Positions 54,824 through 62,684 of a DNA stretch of 64,000 bases are shown one piece after another. The notes beneath the pieces were generated by a model. That model worked only from the letters and a program-made list of their open reading frames with translations, made no database searches and was not told where the DNA came from. The stretch spans positions 682,001 to 746,000 of the forward strand of contig JACKOP010000002.1 in assembly GCA_024234165.1 (NCBI GenBank). The letters are read 5' to 3'. The translations under genes were made by a program, and so were the position numbers. The DNA is from Pseudomonadales bacterium. Its GTDB lineage: Bacteria; Pseudomonadota; Gammaproteobacteria; Pseudomonadales; UBA5518. Positions within the stretch are counted from its first letter, which is position 1. Each line of letters starts with the position of its first letter.

Positions 54824-56037
54824 GGGTTACCCCCGAGCTCGCCGATGCGCCACAGGTCGCCGAGGCGGTATCGGTCGAGCCAGTCCTGAACCCTCGCCGA
54901 CTCGATCCGCCGCAACTGACTGGCGCCGGCAATGCGCTCGCAGACGAGCACCGATTCGGCGTGCTCGGTCAGCGCGGACACCAGGACATCAGAGTGGGTC
55001 GTCACGATGAGCTGGATGCGTTCCGATGCCGCCACGAGCAGCTCGGCGATCAGGGCCAGCGCGTCGGGGTGGAGGCCGAGCTCGGGTTCTTCGATACACA
55101 CCAGCGGCGGCGGCGCCGGATTGAGCAGGGTCGCGAGCAGCGCCAGGAAACGGATCGTACCGTCCGAGAGGCGAGTGGCCGGTATCGGTGAAGCGAAACC
55201 GGATTCATGCAGGTAGAACTGGACGGTTCCCCCGATCACCCGGGTGCTCATCCGCTCGAACCGCGGGAAAAAGCGCTTCAGGCAACGGTTGAATTCCGGC
55301 GCGTGGCCGCGGTGGTCGAGTTCGTTGAGCACCATCCCGAGATTGGCGCAGCTCGGCAGCAGCACGTCGCCGGGCAATGCGGCCGACTGAGGCTTTCTCA
55401 GCTCCGCATAGCGCCCGAAGCTCCATTCGCGAAAAGTCTGGATACGCTCGAACTGGCCCCCGAGCCACGCCACTTCCGGGTAGAGATCGGGTTCCTTGCG
55501 TTGCGACAGCACCGATTCGTCAGGCCGCAGCATCTGGCGTTCGATCCGTCTGGCCACATAGTCCGAGGCCCGCGGCTGCTCGACCCTGAGGGGTTGTTTA
55601 CGGGTGTTGATCGCGGGCTGACCACCTTGAAACCGATAGTAGAAAAACACGTCTTTCGCATTGGGTACCCGTCTCGAGGCCTCTTCCAAGACCTCGTCCA
55701 CGATCTCGAGACGATGATTCACGGCGCGAAATGCGAGCCGGTAGCGAAGGTCTCGCACGTTCGTCGGGCTGGGCGCCAGCGTGACTTCGATCGCCGCATC
55801 GCCCTTGCCGTCCTTGCCCTTCCAGAGCCATTCCTCGGCGCCGCCTCCATCGCGGATCGCGTTGGCGAACGCCGTCGGCGTGGCATGCAGTAATTCGAAA
55901 GCTTCGATCAGATTGGACTTGCCCGAGCCGTTCGGGCCGATCAGGACATTGAGATTGCGCAGCTCGATGGGTGCGCTGTCCGGGGCGAAGGAAAGCAGCC
56001 CCGACAGGCCGATGCTCTTGAAGCTCAGTGGATTCAT
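54820..56037 (-). CDS. AAA (ABC/OLD-type) ATPase paired with DUF4276
   Basis: A 405-residue ATPase of the AAA_21 type. ATG 56035-56037 follows GGGAGGG. Walker A GPNGSGKS is at residues 34-41 after LRNLNVLI; the signature-like RLSDGTIRFLALLATLL, Walker B LVCIEEPELGLHPDAL and the H-loop VTTHSDVLVSAL are clear. It lies 16 bp after brxC and overlaps the DUF4276 gene. In other BREX loci the brxC-pglX gap is a known place for added defence genes. Confidence 0.9.
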   Translation of the reverse strand: MNPLSFKSIGLSGLLSFAPDSAPIELRNLNVLIGPNGSGKSNLIEAFELLHATPTAFANAIRDGGGAEEWLWKGKDGKGDAAIEVTLAPSPTNVRDLRYRLAFRAVNHRLEIVDEVLEEASRRVPNAKDVFFYYRFQGGQPAINTRKQPLRVEQPRASDYVARRIERQMLRPDESVLSQRKEPDLYPEVAWLGGQFERIQTFREWSFGRYAELRKPQSAALPGDVLLPSCANLGMVLNELDHRGHAPEFNRCLKRFFPRFERMSTRVIGGTVQFYLHESGFASPIPATRLSDGTIRFLALLATLLNPAPPPLVCIEEPELGLHPDALALIAELLVAASERIQLIVTTHSDVLVSALTEHAESVLVCERIAGASQLRRIESARVQDWLDRYRLGDLWRIGELGGNP

Positions 56038-56053
56038 CGCGGCCCTCCCGTCT

Positions 56054-59000
56054 TCATTGAATGAGCACTGGCCCATCGGCAATGGCAGCGAGCAGCTTGC
56101 CCTTCTGCCGTATGAGCCACCCATCTACATCGTCCGGCGTCCTGAGGGTGACGCGCTCAATGGCCACCGCTCGCACCCTCGGCTCCAGCAGCTTGGCGGC
56201 ACGTTCGATGGCCTGCTGGACCCGCCCCGCAATCGCGTCCCGTTCGGCCAAGGCGACCTTCAATGGGCGACCATCGAGGTGCCGGCCAAGCACATCGTCG
56301 CTGGACACGTCGGGCTTCACGGGTACCGTGAGGCCGACGGCAGCGAGGATGCCGGCCTGCTGCGTCGGGTCGAGCCTGGTCCAGTTCTCGTTGCCCGCCA
56401 GCGCGGCGAGCGCCTGGTCGTACGCGGCGGTGTGATCGGCATGCGCGCCGTTCACGGCCTCACGCAGCAGGCCGGCAATGGCCACCCGGATCGGCGCGAC
56501 GGAATCCGTCGGCTCCAGCAGCAAGCGGTGCGTGCGGATCGCCTCGATCTGGTCCAGATGCGATTGCATGCCCGGCAGATCGCCGGCATGGCGCGCGAGA
56601 TGCTCGACCACCGCCCACGAAGGCAGGCGCTTGGCGGCCAGGTCGCGCGCCGCCGTCCAGGTCTTGATGCGCGATTCGAGGTCGGCGGCCCTGTCCTTGA
56701 TCGCAACGAGTTGCTCGTTGCCCACCAGGCGCTGCATGTCCTCGATATCCGTCACAGCCGGTTGCAACGGCAGCGGCGCGTCGCCACCGGCAGCTCGCGC
56801 GAGGTTCACCAGCGCGGTCAGGAACTCGGGTGCCTTGGCACCCTCTTCGCCGCTCTTGCATGGAACGAGCTGCGTCAGCAGCTTTCGCAGCAGCAGCCGG
56901 TCCTGGACCGACAGCGTCGCGTGCTCGACACGGAACTCGGCCTTGGCAATCTTGTTCTGATCGAGCTGCCCCAGGGTGACCGCAGCACCGTTAGAGGTGG
57001 CCGTGATGTGCTGCGACCGGTGCAGTGCGATCAGTGCCGCGTCGATCGCGTCCTGCGGCCAGCCATAGGGCGATGCGCGCAAGGCCTTGCGGATTTCTCC
57101 GCCGATCTTGCCGGCACCGATCGCCGAGATCACCTGCAGGCAGACCGGATGCTTGTCCGTCGCATCGGCATGGCCGACGCTCTGGAAGGGCTGATCCGCG
57201 CCGTCGCGTGCCCGCTTGATCGCCGCTTCCCACGCGCCGGAGTCCGCGTCCTTGAAGCGCGGGAACAGACGGACCAGCGAGTCCGCGGCGCCATCGCGGA
57301 TGCGCTCATCGAGCGTCAGGCGGATCAGCTCGCTGCCGCCGCCCTGGAAGACCTTTGCGTTGGCCACGATCTCGCGCACCAGGCGGTCGCGCTCGCCCGC
57401 CGCCTTCGCGTAGCGGCTGTCCATGCTCTGGCGCGCCTCGCGCCCCTCGTCCCCCGTGGGGATGCCTTTGGCGGCGAGGGTCTGTTGTGCGGCTTCCGCC
57501 TCGACGATCAGGCGGCGCAGGTCTTCGGCCGACTGACGCGGAATGAAGACGTAGAGGATGGGGCTCGTCGCGCCGGCGCTGCGCGCGGCATCGACCATCC
57601 GCTTCTCGGCGGCCGCCCAGCCATCCTGAATCCACACCGGGATGCTGGCGCCGTCGGTGCCCGGCGGCGTGGCATCGCGCGAGATCAAAAACTGGCGCGG
57701 CTCCTTGGCGGCGCCCTGGATCAGCTTGACGGCACGAACGATCTTGTCGGTCTCGGAATAGAGGAGCTGGTCGCGCTGGAACTGAACCGCTGCGTCGTCG
57801 TTGTTGAGCTTCGTCTGGCGGTTGCGAAACTCGCGATCCCATTCGCTCCCCTCGCGCGTCTGCAGCCGGTACTCGTCGCCCACCTGCATGAGAACGCCGT
57901 CCTTGGCCAGCTTCTCGAGAACGGCTCCGACATCGGAGCGCAGCTTGCCGTTGTCGGCCGTCAGGTCTTCAACCAGCAGGTCGGCCAGGTGCTCCCTCTT
58001 GGCGCGCACGCCGATGTCGGCCCCGCTTTCGCGGGTGAGCTTGCCGATCAGGAAGACGAGTCCGCAGACACGCTGCGCCAGTGCGCCGTCGGACTTGCCG
58101 ACCTGGATGATGCGTTCGTTGATCTCGCGCAGCAGCACGCCGGTGTTGACCATCTCGGGCGCGAGCGCCTCGAACAGCTCGTCGCCGGGAACCACGGCCC
58201 CGAGGGGACGGCCGGAGATCTTCTTGATCGCGTCGTAGATGATGCGAAGTTGGGAGCGCAACTGGCTGTGCGTGCCAGCGGCGTCGATCTGCCGGAAGCA
58301 GTTCTCCCAGAACCGCCGGCGCACCGGCAGCAGCGGGTAATCCAGGGCGATGACGGCGCGGTCTTCGACGACCTCACCGATGCGCGTGCCCTGCAACTGC
58401 CGCGAGATCTCGCCGGCGTTGGCGTCGAGCAGCTTGCGGACCTCGCCCACCGACGCGGGCTTCTTGTGCAGCAGGACCTTGCGCGTCACCTGCTCGACTT
58501 CGGCGTCCGACAGCGGCACGCGGATCGTGAAGCGATCCATCAGCTTCTGCAGCAGGGGCACGTCCGTCAGCGCGCTCTGCCCCGCGCCCACGATCATCAC
58601 CTGGCTGTCGAGCTGCTTGCACACGGCCTCGGCGACCTCGGTCACGAGCACCGAGCGATCGTTGGATTCGCCGATGTACTGCTGCACCTCGTCGAGGATG
58701 AGCAGGACGCAGGGCGTGCGACCGTCGCGGCCGTGGAGCTTGAGTGCCTCTTTGACGGTGGAGAGGAACTCTTCGGTCGTGATGTCGCGCGCCATCGGCG
58801 GGTAGCTTGCGCGCAGCGTTTGTCGCGCTTCGGCCTCGCTCGATGCATAGCCCGGATCGCAGGCCAGCAGCGCCTTCGCGATCGGGCCGCTGACGTACAG
58901 GTTGTTCAGTTCCCGGTCGAATGCCTTGCCGGCGGCCTCGACCGAAGCCTTCGCTTTGTTGAACCAGCCCTGCGAATGCAGCCACAGGCAGAAGCGCGCC

Positions 59001-59500
59001 TGAGGGTACTGCTCCGGCAGACCCACTGAGCGCAGCAGGATGCCCAGGATCGTGAGCCTGACCTGGTCGGTGGTTCCGCTGGGCAGCGAGCCCGCCGCCG
59101 CGAGCAAGCCGCCGGCGCGCCGGCCTGCGGTGTCTAGCTCGCGCAGGAGTTCGCGCAACTCGTCCGGCATGGCGGGGACGATGGCTCTGGCGGTCGCCCC
59201 GTCTGGAAAGGCGGTGTCCTGCCACAGGTGGCACAGCATCTTCAGCAAGTGCGACTTGCCGCTGCCGAAGAAGCCGCTGACCCATGCGGCCTTCTGGTTG
59301 GTCTTGCCCAGACTGTCGAGGTACGAGCGGATGATCCTCTGCACACCGTCGGCGTACTGGCCTTCGCACACGAACGTCGAGAGCTCGCCGCGCAGCTCTT
59401 CGAGCGCCTTTGCGTTGTGGCTGTCGACGATCCGCGCCTGCCCCTGGTTGACCAGGGGGAAGGCATCCGGATCCCGCTGCAGGACGTCCTTGATCTTCAT
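56054..59500 (-). CDS. brxC: BREX system P-loop ATPase BrxC
   Basis: Large core ATPase of BREX, 1148 residues from ATG 59498-59500, with GGAGGAG upstream. Seen are MKIKDVLQRDPDAFPLVNQG at the N-terminus, Walker A GFFGSGKS at residues 76-83 and a Walker B region LLILDEVQQYIGESNDRS. A helical mid-region and a conserved C-terminal end (LIRQKGKLLAAIADGPVLI) follow. Length matches BrxC of type 1 systems. The start overlaps the brxB stop by ATGA. Confidence 0.95.
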   Translation of the reverse strand: MKIKDVLQRDPDAFPLVNQGQARIVDSHNAKALEELRGELSTFVCEGQYADGVQRIIRSYLDSLGKTNQKAAWVSGFFGSGKSHLLKMLCHLWQDTAFPDGATARAIVPAMPDELRELLRELDTAGRRAGGLLAAAGSLPSGTTDQVRLTILGILLRSVGLPEQYPQARFCLWLHSQGWFNKAKASVEAAGKAFDRELNNLYVSGPIAKALLACDPGYASSEAEARQTLRASYPPMARDITTEEFLSTVKEALKLHGRDGRTPCVLLILDEVQQYIGESNDRSVLVTEVAEAVCKQLDSQVMIVGAGQSALTDVPLLQKLMDRFTIRVPLSDAEVEQVTRKVLLHKKPASVGEVRKLLDANAGEISRQLQGTRIGEVVEDRAVIALDYPLLPVRRRFWENCFRQIDAAGTHSQLRSQLRIIYDAIKKISGRPLGAVVPGDELFEALAPEMVNTGVLLREINERIIQVGKSDGALAQRVCGLVFLIGKLTRESGADIGVRAKREHLADLLVEDLTADNGKLRSDVGAVLEKLAKDGVLMQVGDEYRLQTREGSEWDREFRNRQTKLNNDDAAVQFQRDQLLYSETDKIVRAVKLIQGAAKEPRQFLISRDATPPGTDGASIPVWIQDGWAAAEKRMVDAARSAGATSPILYVFIPRQSAEDLRRLIVEAEAAQQTLAAKGIPTGDEGREARQSMDSRYAKAAGERDRLVREIVANAKVFQGGGSELIRLTLDERIRDGAADSLVRLFPRFKDADSGAWEAAIKRARDGADQPFQSVGHADATDKHPVCLQVISAIGAGKIGGEIRKALRASPYGWPQDAIDAALIALHRSQHITATSNGAAVTLGQLDQNKIAKAEFRVEHATLSVQDRLLLRKLLTQLVPCKSGEEGAKAPEFLTALVNLARAAGGDAPLPLQPAVTDIEDMQRLVGNEQLVAIKDRAADLESRIKTWTAARDLAAKRLPSWAVVEHLARHAGDLPGMQSHLDQIEAIRTHRLLLEPTDSVAPIRVAIAGLLREAVNGAHADHTAAYDQALAALAGNENWTRLDPTQQAGILAAVGLTVPVKPDVSSDDVLGRHLDGRPLKVALAERDAIAGRVQQAIERAAKLLEPRVRAVAIERVTLRTPDDVDGWLIRQKGKLLAAIADGPVLIQ

Positions 59501-60060
59501 TGCACTCCTCCATCCCCGTGCAGGGTGATGGGCACGGCCATGTAGTTCCAGCCGTCGCGCGCATCGAGCAGGCGGTAGTTGCTGCGCTCGAGATGCCCGG
59601 GAAAGAACACCACGAGGCGGCCCTTGATGTCGGACTCGACCATCTTCAGGATGTGCGACAGCCGAGCGAAGCCGAACAGCGTGCCAACGCCGAACAGCGC
59701 AACGACGGAGTCGTCGGTGATCTCGGGGCCGTTGAGGACGGCGCGAAGCCGTTCGGCGACGTACTCGGGGAACTCGGCCTGCAGCTTGAGCTGGAGGTCC
59801 TCGGGCGCGGCGAAGTACTCCTCGCGGTAGTCGTCGGCTGCCATCCACGCGGCGAACGCCTCGGAAATATCCAGCTCGTGCCAATCGTGTCCGGCCTGTC
59901 GTGTCGCCGTCTCGAACGCCACCTTTCGTGCCCGCAGCGTCCGCTCCAATTCCTTGTCGTATACGAGCATGACCACACGCTGAGCGCCCGAGACGGTTCG
60001 CTGCCAGGGCGTCGCGATGTGGCGACCAAAACGATCTGCCAGGTCTTCGATGCGGGCCAT
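59497..60060 (-). CDS. brxB: BREX protein BrxB (DUF1788)
   Basis: Small BREX core protein of 187 residues with unknown biochemical activity. The DUF1788 pattern is seen in MARIEDLADRFGRHIAT, RVVMLVYDKELERTLRARK and VALFGVGTLFGFARLSHIL, with FFPGHLERSNYRLLDARDGWNY near the end. Its ATG lies in the arm of a perfect 10-bp inverted repeat, and no good ribosome-binding site is visible, so the hairpin might limit its translation. It overlaps brxC by ATGA. Confidence 0.93.
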   Translation of the reverse strand: MARIEDLADRFGRHIATPWQRTVSGAQRVVMLVYDKELERTLRARKVAFETATRQAGHDWHELDISEAFAAWMAADDYREEYFAAPEDLQLKLQAEFPEYVAERLRAVLNGPEITDDSVVALFGVGTLFGFARLSHILKMVESDIKGRLVVFFPGHLERSNYRLLDARDGWNYMAVPITLHGDGGVQ

Positions 60061-60095
60061 GTCAGTACCGCCCGGCCGTTCCGAAGGTACTGACA
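60060..60095. repeat. Perfect 10-bp inverted repeat at the brxB start
   Basis: TGTCAGTACC at 60060-60069 and GGTACTGACA at 60086-60095 are perfect complements separated by 16 bases. One arm includes the first base of the brxB start codon. In the brxA-brxB message it would fold a stem next to the ATG and could weaken brxB translation; it might instead be a protein-binding site. Confidence 0.6.
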
Positions 60096-60134
60096 GCCCC
60101 CTCGGGGGGAAGCGAACGCAGTGAGCTTGGGGGC
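60096..60134. repeat. Betaproteobacterial-style intergenic hairpin
   Basis: GCCCCC (60096-60101) and GGGGGC (60129-60134) enclose a run of six G and an AAGCGAACGCAGTGAGC core, directly after the brxA stop. From memory, this pattern is very common between genes of Burkholderiales such as Comamonadaceae. It could terminate or protect the brxA message and hints at the origin of the island. Confidence 0.55.
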
Positions 60135-60135
60135 T

Positions 60136-60939
60136 TCATCTCGAGCTCCGTCCTTCTGAAGGGTCCAGTCGATCGAGAGCCAGATCGACAACGTCGCCCG
60201 CGATGCGCAGATCGATGAGCCCGATGCGCTTGGCTTCGATGGCGAGATCGCGGGCCGCGACGGGCGTGCAGTCGAGCAGCGACACCCAACCGGTTGCGAA
60301 GAGTGAGGCGCCGCGAAAGCCGACGGCGTGACCGAGATACAGGCCGAAGGCGACGCTCCCCGGCGTGGCCCGCACCAGCGCACGCTTCTTGAAGGTTCGG
60401 CCGACGAGGTGCCCAGCCTGTTCCCACGAACTGGCGACGTTGCGGATGACCTTGTCCAAGGTCGCTTCGCTGAGGCGCTCATCGACAGCGTCCTTCAGGG
60501 CCGCCCTGATCGCGTCGCGCTGCACGTCGCTTCCAGCGACCAGCGCCAGGACCGGCGACACAGTCGCGGCAAGCAAAGGATCGCGCGCGAGTGCGCATTG
60601 CAGCGCCAGCAGCGGGCGGCCAGGTGTGTCGACAGACCAAAGGCGCCGGAGCACCCGAAAGAGCGGAATCCCCGGATCCAAGCCGTAGAGCTCGCCGAGG
60701 CGCTGGTTGCTGAGCCTCCGGGTCGCGGTGGTCGCCTTGCCGAGGCAGTTGCCCTCGACGATCGCCGCCGCGTAGTCCTCGCGCGATGCCGTTTCCGGCG
60801 TCGCCGCAAGTACCGCAGTGAGTTCGCCGAACATCATCGTTCGGCTCGTGTGCGTACCCTTGGCGCCGAACCGAAAGCCCACCTTCGCGGCGCGATCCGA
60901 GATCCCCGCGGACGGGAACAGAGGGGAGGTTGAAGCCAT
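60136..60939 (-). CDS. brxA: BREX protein BrxA (DUF1819)
   Basis: First gene of the BREX operon. From ATG 60937-60939 (MASTSPLFPSAGISDRAAKV) the protein has 267 residues, somewhat long for the family. The DUF1819 region begins SRTMMFGELTAVLAATP and continues through AAIVEGNCLGKATTATRRLS to GIPLFRVLRRLW. BrxA of other systems is a DNA-binding helical protein. It is separated from brxB by 75 bp that hold two hairpins. Its upstream region carries two identical palindromes. Confidence 0.9.
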   Translation of the reverse strand: MASTSPLFPSAGISDRAAKVGFRFGAKGTHTSRTMMFGELTAVLAATPETASREDYAAAIVEGNCLGKATTATRRLSNQRLGELYGLDPGIPLFRVLRRLWSVDTPGRPLLALQCALARDPLLAATVSPVLALVAGSDVQRDAIRAALKDAVDERLSEATLDKVIRNVASSWEQAGHLVGRTFKKRALVRATPGSVAFGLYLGHAVGFRGASLFATGWVSLLDCTPVAARDLAIEAKRIGLIDLRIAGDVVDLALDRLDPSEGRSSR

Positions 60940-60961
60940 AGTGGTAGAGGCTCGAATTTCT

Positions 60962-60979
60962 GCCGGCAAACTTGCCGGC
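60962..60979. promoter_or_regulatory. Palindromic operator candidate, copy 1
   Basis: GCCGGCAAACTTGCCGGC is a perfect 8-bp palindrome with a 2-base centre, 22 bp before the brxA start. An identical copy lies 67 bp away. Identical perfect palindromes in a divergent promoter region are typical of regulator binding sites; binding here could block brxA transcription. Confidence 0.65.
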
Positions 60980-61028
60980 GGACGTACTGTGGCACGATCG
61001 AACCGAAAGCACAACAACTTCGTGATCC

Positions 61029-61046
61029 GCCGGCAAACTTGCCGGC
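61029..61046. promoter_or_regulatory. Palindromic operator candidate, copy 2
   Basis: Second identical copy of GCCGGCAAACTTGCCGGC, between the MerR-type gene and brxA. The 67-bp spacing (about six helical turns) would allow two dimers to sit on the same DNA face and loop or cooperate. Which protein binds is not known. Confidence 0.65.
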
Positions 61047-61131
61047 GCCTTAAGGCAGCTGTTCGATATCTCCATTGCTGCGGCACACCCGCTTGTTGTA
61101 CCGCCGATCGCGCCGCCCTCTTTTGTGACAG

Positions 61132-61160
61132 TTGCTAAGTACAGTTTTAATGTCTAGTAT
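61132..61160 (+). promoter_or_regulatory. Candidate promoter of the MerR/VIT operon
   Basis: TTGCTA (61132-61137) and TAGTAT (61155-61160) are separated by exactly 17 bp. Transcription would then begin near 61167, right at the ATG of the MerR gene at 61168, which suggests a leaderless or nearly leaderless message. Earlier ATGs at 61150 and 61159 lie inside this promoter. Confidence 0.45.
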
Positions 61161-61167
61161 GGCGGGC

Positions 61168-61587
61168 ATGAACGAATTCAAGACGTTCACCCTCGACGAG
61201 ATCGCAGCTCTATCCGAGCTGCCGCGTCGCACCGTCCGGTACTACATCCAGTCCGGACTGATCGACCGCCCGCTGGGTGTAGGCAGGGGCGCCTACTACA
61301 CCCAGCGCCACGTCGAGCAGCTTCTGCTGGTGCGGAAGTGGCAGCTGGCGGGACTGTCGCTGGAACGGATCGGCGAGCTGCTTAAGCAGCAGGCCGCCGG
61401 GCCCCTGCCCCCGACGCCACGGCGCGCCGGGACCGTCGAGGTCTGGAGCCACCTGATCGTCGCCGACGGCGTCGAGCTCACCCTGGAGCCCAGCCGCGCC
61501 GGCCTGACGCCGGAGCAGGTGCGGGCCTTCTTTCGCGCGGTGACGCAGGCCTACGCGCAGATTCACGAAAGCGAGGAAAAAGAATGA
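61168..61587 (+). CDS. MerR-family transcriptional regulator
   Basis: A 139-residue regulator divergent from brxA. The N-terminal winged helix shows FTLDEIAALSELPRRTVRYYIQSGL and the wing GRGAYYTQRHVEQLLLVRKWQ. The C-terminal part (GTVEVWSHLIVADGVELTLE) looks like a small sensory domain with no cysteines. I use ATG 61168 (MNEFKTF) because a promoter -10 box covers the earlier ATGs. It overlaps the VIT gene by ATGA. It may control that gene, the BREX operon, or both. BrxR of known BREX systems is a WYL protein, so this would be a different type of control. Confidence 0.85.
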   Translation: MNEFKTFTLDEIAALSELPRRTVRYYIQSGLIDRPLGVGRGAYYTQRHVEQLLLVRKWQLAGLSLERIGELLKQQAAGPLPPTPRRAGTVEVWSHLIVADGVELTLEPSRAGLTPEQVRAFFRAVTQAYAQIHESEEKE

Positions 61588-62684
61588 ACAAGCTGGCATC
61601 GGCCCTGACCGGCCTGGGCGGCGAACGCGTCGCCGTGTGCGACGTCTCGGCCTCCGCAGTCTTGCAGGATCTGCTCGCCGAGGTCACGGTCTCACAGACC
61701 TACCGCAACGACGAGCGCACGAACATCGAGACTGTCTACACGTTTCCGCTGCCGCTCGATGCGGTGCTGCTGGATCTCGAAGTCGACATCAGTGGGCGCG
61801 TGCTCAAAGGCGTCGTCGTCGAGAAGAAGGCCGCGGAGGAGAAGTACGAGGACGCCGTCGAGGCCGGCGACGCGGCCGTGATGCTCGAAGCGCTCGAGCC
61901 AGGCCTCTACACGATGAACGTCGGCAACCTGCTCCCGCAGGAGACAGCAAAGATCACCTTCCGCTACGCGATCCTCTATCGATGGGCAGGCGATCGGCTA
62001 CGGTTCTTCCTGCCGACCACGATCGCGCCGCGCTTCGGCGAATCGCCTCACCTGCCCCACCAGGCGCCGGAAGCGTCTCTCACGGTCGAGAACCAGTTCT
62101 CGTTGCGCGTCGAGGTCTTCGGTACGCTGCGCGACGCCCAATTCGTCTGCCCATCGCACGTCGTCGAGCTAGTGAAGTCGCCGGAGAGCGTCGTGCTCTC
62201 GCTGAGCCAGCCCAAGGCGGTCATGGACCGCGACTTCATCTTGAACGTGAGGGCCCCGCAGGCGACGCGCAGCTTCGTCCTGTGCGGCCAGGACGGCGAC
62301 GGGCTGGCTGCCGTGGCGAGCTTCCAGCCGTTCTTCCCGGGGTTGCAGCAGCCGCGACCGCTGAACCTCGCCATCGTCATCGATTGCTCCGGCTCCATGC
62401 AGGGAGACTCGATGGAGCAGGCGAAGCAGGCGCTCGACGGCATTCTCGAAGGGCTGCAACCGCACGATCGAATTGCGCTGATCGCCTTCGGTAACACGAC
62501 CAACGTGATGTCGGATCGGCCGCTTCCGTGCAATAAGACCAACCTCGCCAAGGCCAAGCGTTTTGCCAAGGCGTTCGACGCGAACATGGGCGGTACCGAG
62601 ATCGGCAACGCTCTGCGCGAGACCTATCTGGTGGCCGGCCGCTCGGAATCGGCCGACGTCTTTCTGGTGACAGACGGCGAGGAG
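61584..62684 (+). pseudogene. VIT/vWA-domain protein truncated by an IS element
   Basis: From ATG 61584 the frame encodes an N-terminal VIT domain (SQTYRNDERTNIETVYTFPL, VVVEKKAAEEKYEDAVEAG, YTMNVGNLLPQET) and then a von Willebrand A domain. The vWA metal site is DCSGSMQGDS, with Asp267, and a later LVTDGE is at about residue 364. Homology stops after that, where transposon sequence begins, with the reading frame continuing into the transposase. Bacterial VIT-vWA proteins are poorly characterised. The rest of the gene, if it survives, lies beyond the right edge. Confidence 0.75.

Noticed and set aside
54203..56037. Calling the AAA-DUF4276 pair a PARIS system outright
   Set aside because: The partner looks like DUF4276, not the DUF4435 effector that defines PARIS. 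Only a PARIS-like analogy is justified.
55781..59029. Over 1000-codon plus-strand frame opposite brxC and the AAA gene
   Set aside because: Antisense shadow of high-GC genes; BrxC Walker motifs are clear on the other strand and nothing recognisable is encoded here.
60962..61046. The two GCCGGC palindromes as terminators
   Set aside because: They lie between divergent gene starts, have no T-run and are identical in sequence, which fits operators better.
60940..61167. A BrxR-type WYL regulator for BREX
   Set aside because: No WYL-domain frame exists upstream of brxA on either strand. The only regulator is the MerR-type gene.
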